45,140 nt of DNA from PLA2 sp036273915 (lineage in GTDB: Bacteria; Planctomycetota; PLA2), in the NCBI GenBank assembly GCA_036273915.1, contig DASUGR010000045.1, positions 1 to 45,140 of the forward strand, written 5' to 3'. The notes under the pieces are model-generated. The model was given only the letters and a program-made list of their open reading frames with translations. It made no database searches and was not told where the DNA came from. This document shows, piece after piece, positions 1 to 7,353 of the stretch; positions within the stretch are counted from its first letter, which is position 1; every line of letters begins with the position of its first letter. Made by a program: the position numbers and the translations under genes.

Positions 1-257
1 GCCACGAGGAGGAGCGCGGCGAGGAGCACGGTGCCCTGCACGAGCCCCGCGAGGGAGACGACGATCCAGGCGAGGATCCTGTCCTCCCCCCCGCGCCCCC
101 CCACCCAAGGCACCGGGAGGTATCCCGCGCGTTCGAGGAAGAGCGCGAGCGCCACGGCCGCGCCGCCGAGGAGAACGATCCTCCGGGCCCACACGCGGCC
201 GCGGGCCCGGGCCCGGCGCCGTGCCTGCGTCGCGAGGATCGCGCGAACCTCGTTCAC
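1..257 (-). CDS. Membrane protein, partial (runs off window start)
   Basis: The reading frame starts at a GTG at 257 and is still open at base 1, so only the N-terminal ~85 residues are visible. They comprise a strongly basic N-terminus rich in Ala-Arg (residues ~5-25), a hydrophobic segment (~27-40), a short polar loop and a second hydrophobic segment (~62-85). This looks like an inner-membrane protein with a positive cytoplasmic N-terminus. No family is recognisable. There is no Shine-Dalgarno site; a TAGAAT hexamer lies 8 nt before the GTG, suggesting a leaderless message. It is divergent from the gene at 339. Confidence 0.5.
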   Translation of the reverse strand, partial: MNEVRAILATQARRRARARGRVWARRIVLLGGAAVALALFLERAGYLPVPWVGGRGGEDRILAWIVVSLAGLVQGTVLLAALLLV

Positions 258-265
258 GGGGCCCG

Positions 266-271
266 ATTCTA
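266..271 (-). promoter_or_regulatory. -10-like TAGAAT, 8 nt from the GTG start at 257
   Basis: TAGAAT on the minus strand ends 8 nt before the start codon. At this spacing transcription would begin at or within a base or two of the start codon. No convincing -35 box is seen. Confidence 0.4.
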
Positions 272-280
272 GCGGCTACG

Positions 281-309
281 TTGACTTGCGGCACGAACGG
301 CCATAGCCT
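281..309 (+). promoter_or_regulatory. Sigma-70-type promoter TTGACT-N17-TAGCCT
   Basis: TTGACT (281-286) and TAGCCT (304-309) are separated by exactly 17 bp, a near-consensus housekeeping promoter. It lies 29 nt upstream of the ATG at 339 and is the best -35/-10 pair in the window. Confidence 0.6.
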
Positions 310-338
310 TTCGGCCGGCCGCGGGGCCTTGAGCTCAC

Positions 339-908
339 ATGCAGCCCGACCCGATCCGCGTCATCGCGTACTGCAGCCTGATCCTGGGCACGTTCTTCAT
401 CACGAAGAGCATCTCGATCAAGACGCCCAAGTACGTACTGCACGAGCTGCTCTCGTTCAAGGTCAACCGGAGCCGCTTCTTCCGGAAGTACATCAGCCAG
501 CGGCTCGACTCGGTGATCGGGTTCATGTTCTGCTTCCTCGGCTTCGCGCTGCTCCTCTACCTCGAGGTGCAGGCGCTCGGCGAGGGGCCGAGCCCGTCGG
601 GCTTCGACAACTGGTGGCTCGTCATCTCGATCACCGTGGTGGCGATCCTCGGGATCGCGCTCCTGCTCTCCCGCATCGCGCGCTTCTTCAGCAACAAGGT
701 GTTCATCGAGAACATCCGGTTCATGATCGAGACGCACAACTACCCGCTCGAGAGCGACGAGGCGTTCGTGCTCGAGCTCGGACGCGTGATGCGCGTGCGC
801 CGCGACGAGGAGGACACGGTCGAGTCCTACGCCGCGAAGGTGCGCGCGAAGATGCGGTTGCCGCCGGCGCCGGCGTCGCGCGCGGCCCGCGTGCCGCCCC
901 GCCGATGA
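339..908 (+). CDS. Hypothetical membrane protein, 189 aa
   Basis: I do not recognise the family. Three hydrophobic stretches are visible at about residues 6-22, 57-78 and 92-111, followed by a soluble, charged C-terminal tail of about 75 residues rich in Arg and Glu. It is therefore probably an inner-membrane protein with a cytoplasmic tail. The ATG at 339 lies 29 nt after a good sigma-70-type promoter. Its TGA overlaps the ATG of the next gene (ATGA), so the two are translationally coupled and may act together. Confidence 0.7.
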   Translation: MQPDPIRVIAYCSLILGTFFITKSISIKTPKYVLHELLSFKVNRSRFFRKYISQRLDSVIGFMFCFLGFALLLYLEVQALGEGPSPSGFDNWWLVISITVVAILGIALLLSRIARFFSNKVFIENIRFMIETHNYPLESDEAFVLELGRVMRVRRDEEDTVESYAAKVRAKMRLPPAPASRAARVPPRR

Positions 909-1222
909 TCCTCCTCGCGGCGGCCGTCGCGTACGCGCTGTCGGCGTGGATCTACTTCCGCGGCAGGTTCGCGCTCGCGGCGCTGGGCGGCGTGGCGTTC
1001 GCCGCGTTGATGGCACCCTTGGCGCTGCGATTCCTGGGGGGCCCGGGGGGCGCGGTCGCGTTCGCGCTGCTCGCGGTGGCGCCGGCGGTCTACCTCGCGG
1101 TGCACGCGGTGGACGCGCGGCGTGGGCTCTTCCTGCTGCCGACGATCTACTCGATCCCGATCGCGTTCGTGTGCGGCCTCCTGCTGTGGGTCGTGGTCGC
1201 GCTCGGCGCGCTCCTGCGGTAG
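905..1222 (+). CDS. Hypothetical small membrane protein, 105 aa
   Basis: Almost the whole protein is hydrophobic, with about four predicted membrane segments (roughly residues 2-18, 23-42, 48-67 and 79-103) and few charged residues between them. The start is the ATG inside the ATGA overlap with the upstream gene. One loop carries a Leu-Gly-Gly-Pro-Gly-Gly stretch encoded by a G-tract repeat (1036-1050). No known family is recognised; function unknown. Confidence 0.6.
   Translation: MILLAAAVAYALSAWIYFRGRFALAALGGVAFAALMAPLALRFLGGPGGAVAFALLAVAPAVYLAVHAVDARRGLFLLPTIYSIPIAFVCGLLLWVVVALGALLR
1036..1050 (+). repeat. G-tract element GGGGGGCCCGGGGGG
   Basis: This 15-bp sequence is repeated exactly at 3504-3518. 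It is one of many dispersed copies of the pattern GGGGG-n-CC-GGGGG in the window, here read in frame inside a membrane protein loop. Confidence 0.5.
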
Positions 1223-1335
1223 CGCCCGGCGCCGCGAGGCCGCTTCACCTCCGCTTTGGTCCCGCCGTAAGCGCCCGCTAAGCCTCCGCTGCCACGATCG
1301 GCGCGGGACCAAGGACACCCAGAAAGGCGGTACGC

Positions 1336-2154
1336 ATGATTCGGACATCGGGCCACCGGGCCATTCTTCTTCTCGCGGGCGCGCTCGCGCTCGGGCTCTC
1401 GACGTCGCCGGTCGCGGCGGGGAAGGGCAAGAAGCACGAGATCCGCTGCTCGTGCCGGGACGTCGACCCCGACGACTTCACCTGCAGGGTCGACAACAAG
1501 TACTTCCCGCTGAAGCCGGGCACGACCTACGACTACGAGAGCTCGTCGGGCGAGACCGAGGAGGTCTACGTCACCTGCGACACGAAGGAGATCCTCGGCG
1601 TCACGTGCGTCGTTGTCCACGACGTCGTGTACGACGAGGACGGGGAGTGGATCGAGGACACGTACGACTGGTACGCCCAGGACAAGTGCGGCAACGTCTG
1701 GTACTTCGGCGAGGACTCGACCGAACGCGACCCGGAGACCGGCGAGACCGACACGGAGGGCTCGTGGGAGGCGGGCGTGGACGGCGCCGAGCCGGGCATC
1801 ATCATGCTCGCCTGCCCGCACAAGGGCGACACGTACCGGGAGGAATACTACGAGGGCGAGGCGGAGGACATGGCCAAGGTGAAGAGCCTGCACGCGAGCG
1901 CCAGCGTCGAGTACGGCACGTTCCACCACGTGCTGCTGACGCTCAACTTCACCGCGCTCGAGCCGGACGTCCTCGAGAAGAAGTACTACGCGAAGGGCGT
2001 GGGCCTCGTCCTCGAGGAGGAGGTGAAGGGCGGCGACGACGTCAACGAGCTCGTCGCGGTCACGTACGAGGACTGCGGCGGCGACGACTGCTGGGACGAC
2101 GGCAGCTCGTGCGGCGACGGCGACGAGTGGGACGGCGACAGCTGCTCCGACTGA
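1336..2154 (+). CDS. Secreted acidic protein, conserved uncharacterised family
   Basis: Of 272 residues, the first ~28 form a signal peptide (basic start, Leu/Ala-rich core, probable cleavage after Val-Ala-Ala near residue 28). The mature part begins with a Cys cluster (CSCRD) and contains YFPLKPGTTYDYE and later DTYDWYAQDKCGNVWYFGED and GSWEAGVDGAEPGIIM. I recognise this layout from uncharacterised exported proteins in several phyla, but no function is established. The C-terminus is a Gly/Asp/Cys-rich acidic tail that could bind cations (inference). The ATG has a plausible ribosome site (AAAGGCGG) just upstream. Monocistronic. Confidence 0.75.
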   Translation: MIRTSGHRAILLLAGALALGLSTSPVAAGKGKKHEIRCSCRDVDPDDFTCRVDNKYFPLKPGTTYDYESSSGETEEVYVTCDTKEILGVTCVVVHDVVYDEDGEWIEDTYDWYAQDKCGNVWYFGEDSTERDPETGETDTEGSWEAGVDGAEPGIIMLACPHKGDTYREEYYEGEAEDMAKVKSLHASASVEYGTFHHVLLTLNFTALEPDVLEKKYYAKGVGLVLEEEVKGGDDVNELVAVTYEDCGGDDCWDDGSSCGDGDEWDGDSCSD

Positions 2155-2267
2155 TCCGCAGGATCTCTGTATCCGGGGGGGCGCGGGGGACCGGCCCCCA
2201 GCGCCCCCCGGGCATCCCGGCCGCGCACGGCTCCGCCCGGTCGCAGGCGACCGTCCTCGCCCTTTGC

Positions 2268-3551
2268 CTACTGGTACCGCTCCGGGTGGTACGGGACCGC
2301 GTTTCTGGGGAAGCCCTTCGTGAGCAACTCCTCCGCGCGCTTGATCTCCGTGTCGACGCCGTTCGCGAGATCGACGGGGTCGTAGGGCACGATCTCGTGC
2401 GGCGCCACGCCGATCCCCTCGATCCCCTTGCCGTTGTTGAAATCTCGCTTGTTCGACGCCACCGAAACGTAGAGCTGAAAGAGCCCGCTCGGCAGGTCGA
2501 TCGTCGTCTTCTGCGACGACATGCCCGCGGTCGCCTCCGGCCCGATCATGTACGCGCGCCCGTCCTCCTTGAGCATCCCGGAGACCGTCTCGCCCGCGCT
2601 CCGCACGCCCGCGTCCACGATCACGACCACGGGCCCCCTGTAGGGATGAGGCCCCGCGCTCCCGTACTCCTTCCCGAACTTGAGCGTCGCGCCCCGCGGC
2701 ACGAATCGCCCGAACACCGTGTCGTGGTCGCACCCGCCGCCGCCGTTCGCGCGGCAGTCGAGCACGAGGCCCGGCGGATCCCCGAGCGCCTCGAGCATCT
2801 TGTCGAGATCCTCCGGGAGCGTCTGCGGCACGTCGCGCAGGTGGATGTAGCCGTTCCCCGACGGCAGCTTCCCGTACGCGTTCCGCCCGATCACCTGGAG
2901 GTTCGCCGGGAGGAACACGGGTCCCGCCGGCGCGAGCCCGCCGTCGTTGCGCGTGAGCGTCGCCTTCTTCGTCTTCTTCGTGACCGGATGCCGGAGCTCG
3001 AGCTCCAGCGTGGAGCCCGCCGGCCCGCCGAGCCCCCAGTGGCACGCGAAGTACCGCGCGCCCTGCTCCGTCGAGAAGGAGCACGTGTCCGAAAGCTCCT
3101 CGACACGCGCGTCGAGCCACTTCGCCGCGGGCTTCCCCTCGACCTTCAGGACCTCCATCCCGAGGTCGATGCCCGCGCCCGCCCCGCTCCCCCACGCCCC
3201 CTTCACATAGACCTTCCCGCCGCTCCCGCACCAGCAGAGACCGGGCCCCTTCTCGATCGACGGCAGCGGCCACTTGAGGTCCTTCGTCTTGTCGGTCGTG
3301 AGCACCGCCGCGTGGCCGTCCCGGAGCCGCGCCACGAGCCGCACGAGGAGGACCCACTCGTCCTCGGTCGTCCGGGCGGCGGCGGCGGACTTCGCGAGGT
3401 CCTTCCTGATCTTGCCGAGCGAGATGCCCTTCGCCTCGAGCAGGCGGCCGCACTTCTTCTCGAGCGCCTCGCACGCGGCCGCGAGGTCCTGCTTGCAGAT
3501 GTCGGGGGGCCCGGGGGGCGCGAGGAGGAGCGCGACGATCGTCGCGAGCAT
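2268..3551 (-). CDS. S41-family (C-terminal processing-like) peptidase
   Basis: 427 residues starting with a short hydrophobic signal-like segment. The C-terminal half has the S41 catalytic-domain pattern: GNGYIHLRDV, then LVLDCRANGGGGCDH, then VVVIVDAGVRSAGETVSGML with the probable nucleophile Ser near residue 318, then a GPEATAG turn, and finally GIEGIGVAPHEIVPYD near the end. The general-base Lys of CtpA-type enzymes (usually in a FGKG-like turn) is not present where expected, so it is closer to the Lys-less S41 branch or may be inactive. Likely exported. A TAGATT hexamer lies 9 nt before the ATG; no Shine-Dalgarno. Confidence 0.75.
   Translation of the reverse strand: MLATIVALLLAPPGPPDICKQDLAAACEALEKKCGRLLEAKGISLGKIRKDLAKSAAAARTTEDEWVLLVRLVARLRDGHAAVLTTDKTKDLKWPLPSIEKGPGLCWCGSGGKVYVKGAWGSGAGAGIDLGMEVLKVEGKPAAKWLDARVEELSDTCSFSTEQGARYFACHWGLGGPAGSTLELELRHPVTKKTKKATLTRNDGGLAPAGPVFLPANLQVIGRNAYGKLPSGNGYIHLRDVPQTLPEDLDKMLEALGDPPGLVLDCRANGGGGCDHDTVFGRFVPRGATLKFGKEYGSAGPHPYRGPVVVIVDAGVRSAGETVSGMLKEDGRAYMIGPEATAGMSSQKTTIDLPSGLFQLYVSVASNKRDFNNGKGIEGIGVAPHEIVPYDPVDLANGVDTEIKRAEELLTKGFPRNAVPYHPERYQ
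3504..3518 (-). repeat. G-tract element, exact copy of 1036-1050
   Basis: Same 15 bp as at 1036, here inside the start of the S41 peptidase gene, where on the minus strand it encodes Pro-Pro-Gly-Pro-Pro just after the signal-like segment. Confidence 0.5.
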
Positions 3552-3560
3552 CGCCCGGCA

Positions 3561-3566
3561 AATCTA
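3561..3566 (-). promoter_or_regulatory. -10-like TAGATT, 9 nt from the ATG at 3551
   Basis: TAGATT on the minus strand, 9 nt before the S41 peptidase start, with no ribosome-binding site between. It belongs to the window-wide TAnnnT group at 6-9 nt. Confidence 0.45.
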
Positions 3567-3583
3567 CCTCGGAGACGCTTCGA

Positions 3584-3860
3584 CCGGAACCTGTCGGACC
3601 CTTGCGGTACAGGGGCAGGGAATGGATGGAATTGGACCCCGGGCGGGGTTTGGCCCGGACCGGGTTTTCGTGTCGCCGTGCGGCGAGGCGCTCGGCGCCG
3701 GCGTCCGCGCACGCGGCCGACGCGCCGAGGCCGAGCGCGGGTCGCCCCGAGCGGGCGGCAGATGTTCGCACACGCGGCCCAGAGGGACCGGTTCGACGCC
3801 GCGACGACGCCGCGGCGCGCCGAGGAGCCGCCAGCGGAAGATGTTCGCATTCCCGCGCGC
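3584..3860 (+). pseudogene. Degraded relic of an HNH/DUF222-like gene
   Basis: The gap between the S41 gene and lpxB (3552-3965) has no intact gene but resembles the intact HNH protein at 15320. Bases 3584-3632 align without gaps to 15282-15330 (36 of 49 identical by hand count), including an exact GGAATGGATGGAAT that contains the start codon and gives MDGI in both. Further on, 3755-3770 and 3834-3849 match GCGGAAGATGTTCGCA at 16240-16255 (15 and 16 of 16), and AQRDRFDAA (one frame) and RKMFAFP (another) echo AQQDRFDAA and RKMFAHP. The pieces are in different frames and much closer together than in the intact gene, so large deletions have occurred. Confidence 0.5.
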
Positions 3861-3950
3861 CCGCGGGCCCCCTTGCGCCAAGGACCCGCCCCGACGCACC
3901 GCGTCCGGCACGGCGGCGGGTCAAACGACGCGACAGCGGGCGCCGTCCGG

Positions 3951-3956
3951 TACCCT
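3951..3956 (+). promoter_or_regulatory. -10-like TACCCT, 9 nt from the lpxB TTG
   Basis: TACCCT preceded by GG lies 9 nt before the TTG start of lpxB. There is no ribosome-binding site, which fits a leaderless transcript and supports that start. Confidence 0.35.
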
Positions 3957-3965
3957 ACGCGACCC

Positions 3966-5093
3966 TTGCCGCGGATCTTCCTGAGCGCCGGCGAGCCGTC
4001 GGGCGTCGCGATCGGAGCCCAGCTCATGCACACGCTCCGGGAGCGGCTTTCGGGCGACGTCTCGTTCGCGGGCCTCGGCGGGAAGGCGATGCTCGACGAG
4101 GGGCTCCGCCAGATCTACGACCCCGCGCGCACGGCCGCGATGTGGCTCTGGGGGAACCTGAAGCGCATCCCCGCCCACCGCCGCGCGCTCAAGGCGTGCA
4201 TCGAGGACTGGGAGCGCGAGCGGCCCGACGTCGTGGTCACGATCGACTACCAGGCGTTCCACCTCTTCGTCGGCAAGCACGCCCGCGCCCGCGGGATCCC
4301 GGTGGTCCACTGCGTCGGCTCGCAGTTCTGGGCCCGCCGGTACTACACGCTCGAGCCGATCCGCCGCGCCTACAGCCACGTCCTCGTGATCCACGAGTTC
4401 GAGAAGGCGTACTACGACAAGGCAGGGATCCCCGCGACGTTCATCGGCCACCCGCTCTTCGAGCGGCTCCGGCCCCCGGACCCCCTCCTGCTTTCCAAGC
4501 TCGAGGCGCTCCCGCGCCCGAGGCTCGGGCTCCTGCCCGGCAGCCGCCACTCCGAGATCACGGCCTGCCTCCCGGTCATGCTCGATGCCGCGAGGCGCCT
4601 CTCCCCGCGGCCCACGCTCCTCGTCTCCGCCGGCCGGCCCGACTCGCGCGCGTTCATCGAGCGCCACGCGGCGGGCGCACACGTCGTCGAGTTCGGCACC
4701 GCCGAGGTGCTCCGCAGCAGCGACGTCGCGCTCATCACCTCCGGCTCCGCGTCGATGGAGGCGGTCTTCTACGACTGCCCCGCCGTCGTCCTCTACCGCC
4801 TATCCCCGCTCAGCTACTTCTTCGCGAAGCCGCACATCACGTGCGCGATCGCGCAGCCGAACCTCGTTGCGGGGCGCACGATCGTGCCCGAGTTCCTGCT
4901 GCCGACGCGGTCCGGCCGCCCGGTCGCCGCGGCGGCGCAGCACCTGCTCGACGACGCCTCGGCGCGCGACGCGCAGCGGCGCGAGTTCGCGGCGATCCGG
5001 GAGCGGCTGCTCAGGGGAAGGAAGCCGTCCGAGGTGGCCGCGGACGTCGTCTTGTCCTACGCGCGCGCCCAGGGCGGCAGCGGTGCGCGGTAG
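3966..5093 (+). CDS. lpxB: Lipid-A-disaccharide synthase
   Basis: LpxB joins UDP-2,3-diacylglucosamine to lipid X to form the tetraacyl disaccharide of lipid A at the inner face of the inner membrane (GT19). 375 residues, typical of the family. Visible landmarks are FLSAGEPSG at the N-terminus, GLGGKAM, VVTIDYQAFH, the GSQFWAR segment, LGLLPGSRHSEI (nucleotide-sugar site) and TSGSASMEA. The N-terminal motif reads GEPSGVAIGA where most homologues have Asp after GEPSG. No ATG or GTG fits; the TTG at 3966 gives MPRIFLSAGEPSG, matching the family start. Its 3' end overlaps the opposing CPBP gene by about 37 bp. Confidence 0.88.
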   Translation: MPRIFLSAGEPSGVAIGAQLMHTLRERLSGDVSFAGLGGKAMLDEGLRQIYDPARTAAMWLWGNLKRIPAHRRALKACIEDWERERPDVVVTIDYQAFHLFVGKHARARGIPVVHCVGSQFWARRYYTLEPIRRAYSHVLVIHEFEKAYYDKAGIPATFIGHPLFERLRPPDPLLLSKLEALPRPRLGLLPGSRHSEITACLPVMLDAARRLSPRPTLLVSAGRPDSRAFIERHAAGAHVVEFGTAEVLRSSDVALITSGSASMEAVFYDCPAVVLYRLSPLSYFFAKPHITCAIAQPNLVAGRTIVPEFLLPTRSGRPVAAAAQHLLDDASARDAQRREFAAIRERLLRGRKPSEVAADVVLSYARAQGGSGAR

Positions 5094-5905
5094 CTCGCGA
5101 GGAGAAGGGAGAGAAGCGCGAGGAGGGGGAGGACCCCGTCCCGCGCGAACGCGCCGCCGAAGATCCACGCGTCCTCGTCCTTGAGCTTCATCACGAGGAA
5201 CCGGCCGTAGAGCGCGAGCACGAACACGATGCCCGCGTGGATGCCCATCCCGAGGTACAGCGAGCCCGTGCGCTCCCGGAGCCGGTTGAGCGCGAGGCCG
5301 AGGACGATGAGGCACGGGATCCCGAGGCCCGCCCGCTGCGGATCGGTCCACGCGTTGAGCTCCGGCAGCCGCTTCACCGCGAGCAGCGGGTCGTACACGG
5401 GGCCCGCCGGGTCCGTGCGCCCGATCGGCGCGATGAAGTGGACGACCGCGTAGAAGAACGCGCTCGCGATGCCCCCGACCGCGTCCTTGAGATAGCCCCG
5501 GAAGAAGATCTCCTCGAAAAGGCCGACGCCGATCCCCGCCCCGGCCGCGACGAGCAGATGGAGGGCGAGCGGCAGCCGGTGCGGCTCCGTCACGAGCGGC
5601 CGGCCGCCCAGCGCCCACGAGACGAGGAGGAGCAGCGCCGTCGCGGAGATCCCGACCGCGACGCCCAGAAGCGCACGCTTTTTCCGCTCCGGCCCCCGGA
5701 ACCCAATCGCGCGGAGCTTTGCCGGCCACTCGCGCACCGGGCCGCGCCTGACCGCGAGCGCCACCACGAGCGCGAACTGGAACGTCCGGGTCATCACGCG
5801 GTGGAACGGCTCCTCCGGGAAGAGCACGCCGAGCGCGGGCGAGAGCGCGAGCGCGGCGAGAAACGCCGCGCCGGTGCGTACCGCGAAGTCGACGGAGGGC
5901 CTCAA
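5057..5905 (-). CDS. CPBP-family intramembrane metalloprotease (Abi-like)
   Basis: 282 residues, multi-spanning. The CPBP signature motifs are visible: GLFEEIFFRGYL (Glu-Glu and Arg), ASAFFYAVVHF (His) and LGMGIHAGIVF (His), which together form the intramembrane metal site of the Rce1/CPBP fold. Substrates cannot be inferred. The start is a TTG whose last two bases overlap the TGA of the upstream PHP gene (TTGA); no ATG or GTG at the N-terminus offers a better start. It is the last gene of a Kdo transferase-PHP-CPBP operon, so a cell-envelope role is plausible (inference). Confidence 0.8.
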   Translation of the reverse strand: MRPSVDFAVRTGAAFLAALALSPALGVLFPEEPFHRVMTRTFQFALVVALAVRRGPVREWPAKLRAIGFRGPERKKRALLGVAVGISATALLLLVSWALGGRPLVTEPHRLPLALHLLVAAGAGIGVGLFEEIFFRGYLKDAVGGIASAFFYAVVHFIAPIGRTDPAGPVYDPLLAVKRLPELNAWTDPQRAGLGIPCLIVLGLALNRLRERTGSLYLGMGIHAGIVFVLALYGRFLVMKLKDEDAWIFGGAFARDGVLPLLALLSLLLASYRAPLPPWARA

Positions 5906-7353
5906 TGCCTTCGCTCCAGGATCGCGAGCGAGTGGCTCGCGGCGAGCAGCGGCACCGCGAGAGCGGCGTGCGCGCCGAGGAGGATCGGCACGGGCACCGT
6001 CCCGACGACGAACCGCACGTTCGACCAGAGGAACAGCAGGAGCAGCAGCTCGGCCGCGGCGCACGCGAGGAACAGCACGCGCGCGGCGTGCTTGCCGAGC
6101 CCCTCCTCGCGCCGCGTGGCCACGCACCAGATCGCGAGCAGCGCCGCGCCCCACCCGAACCAGACGGCGCGGCGCTCCCGGGGCGCCTCGCGCAGCGAGT
6201 CGAGCCCCTCCATCGCGCCGCGGAGCCCCACCTGGGCCGCCTTCCATTCCTCGCTGCTCCGGGCGCCCCCCGGGATCGCGTAGAGAACGAGCCGCCGCCC
6301 CTCGCGCACCGCCCGCGCGACGCCCTCGGGGCTCTGCGCCAGCCGCTCGTCGAGCAGCGTCATCGCGGTGACGTGGGGGCCGTACTTGTAGTCGATGACG
6401 CCGAAGAGCGACTTCTTCGCCTCGACCGCCGCCTGGACGCGCCCCTCCCCGCCGTGGATCACGCCGTTCACGACCTCCACGCCGTCGAGGCCCGCGTCGA
6501 AGATCTCCTCGATCGTCATCTCGCCCGGCACCTTGGACCACGGGTGCGCGAGGAAGAGCGCGCCCCCCTCCGCGTGGACCCGGACCGCGAGCTCCGTGAG
6601 GTGCTCGAGGCGCAGGACATGCCGCTCCTCGCGCGACGCGCCCGCCGGCGGCTCCGGCGGCAGCGGCGGCGCGGTCGTGGTGTTCACGAACACGATGTCC
6701 GGCTGCCCGTGCCACTCGTCGCCGACCACCACGACGAGCCGCGGCTCGATCGGGCCCTCATCCTCCTCGAGGCGCCGGTAGGCCTCGCGCCCCCGGAGCC
6801 CCCCCCGGATCGAGTCCTTGTCGCTGATGTTGAGCACGCGGAACCCGCGCTTCAGGTGCCAGATCACGACCTGTCTCGGCGAGAGCAGCCCCGTGCTCAC
6901 GTCCGTGTGGTTGTGCAGGCTCGCGGGGACGTAGTCGGCCGCCTCGGGCCCGAGGTGGATCATGCGGCCGTCGAGGAGGGAGGAGAGGTACAGGAGCCCG
7001 ACGATCGCCGGCGCCCCGAGCGCCACCGCAAGCACGGCGCGCCGCAGCGCACCCCGCACGCCCTGCGACCAGAGCCCCCGCACGAAGGCGAGGAGCACGA
7101 CGCCCCCGAGGAGCCAAAGGCATCCCACCGGGCTCGCGTCCGCGGCGGCGTAGGCGAGGTCGTGGAACGGCGCGAGCAGCGTCACCTCGTCGCGGCGCGG
7201 GGCCACCACGTAGGCGAACTCGCGCGGCACCGGGCGGTCCCGGCCCGCCGTGTCGATGCTCCTGACCTCGGGCAGCGTCGCCACGCGCACCGGCGGGACG
7301 AAGCACACCGCGGCGAGCGCGCCGCAGCAGAGGAGGACCGAGCGGAGGGTCAA
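5902..7353 (-). CDS. Membrane-anchored PHP-domain phosphoesterase-like protein
   Basis: 483 residues. A signal-anchor at ~5-25, a region with two more hydrophobic stretches (~75-125), then a PHP-type metal-dependent hydrolase domain: SLHNHTDVSTGLLSP (first His pair), VLNISDKDS, VVVGDEWHG and LFLAHPWSK. C-terminal hydrophobic segments (~385-480) make it polytopic. PHP domains hydrolyse phosphoester bonds with metal clusters; the substrate here is unknown, and an envelope phosphate is possible given the operon. The start is a TTG sharing TTGA with the Kdo transferase stop, the second such junction in the operon. Confidence 0.72.
   Translation of the reverse strand: MTLRSVLLCCGALAAVCFVPPVRVATLPEVRSIDTAGRDRPVPREFAYVVAPRRDEVTLLAPFHDLAYAAADASPVGCLWLLGGVVLLAFVRGLWSQGVRGALRRAVLAVALGAPAIVGLLYLSSLLDGRMIHLGPEAADYVPASLHNHTDVSTGLLSPRQVVIWHLKRGFRVLNISDKDSIRGGLRGREAYRRLEEDEGPIEPRLVVVVGDEWHGQPDIVFVNTTTAPPLPPEPPAGASREERHVLRLEHLTELAVRVHAEGGALFLAHPWSKVPGEMTIEEIFDAGLDGVEVVNGVIHGGEGRVQAAVEAKKSLFGVIDYKYGPHVTAMTLLDERLAQSPEGVARAVREGRRLVLYAIPGGARSSEEWKAAQVGLRGAMEGLDSLREAPRERRAVWFGWGAALLAIWCVATRREEGLGKHAARVLFLACAAAELLLLLFLWSNVRFVVGTVPVPILLGAHAALAVPLLAASHSLAILERRH

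Noticed and set aside
1122..5093. Very long open frames across several genes (e.g. 1122-3965 before lpxB, 3602-6283, 14124-15980 upstream part, 37105-41457 upstream part).
   Set aside because: High GC removes stop codons in all frames. The translated parts outside the annotated genes are Arg/Pro/Ala-rich without motifs, and they overlap genes with clear families.
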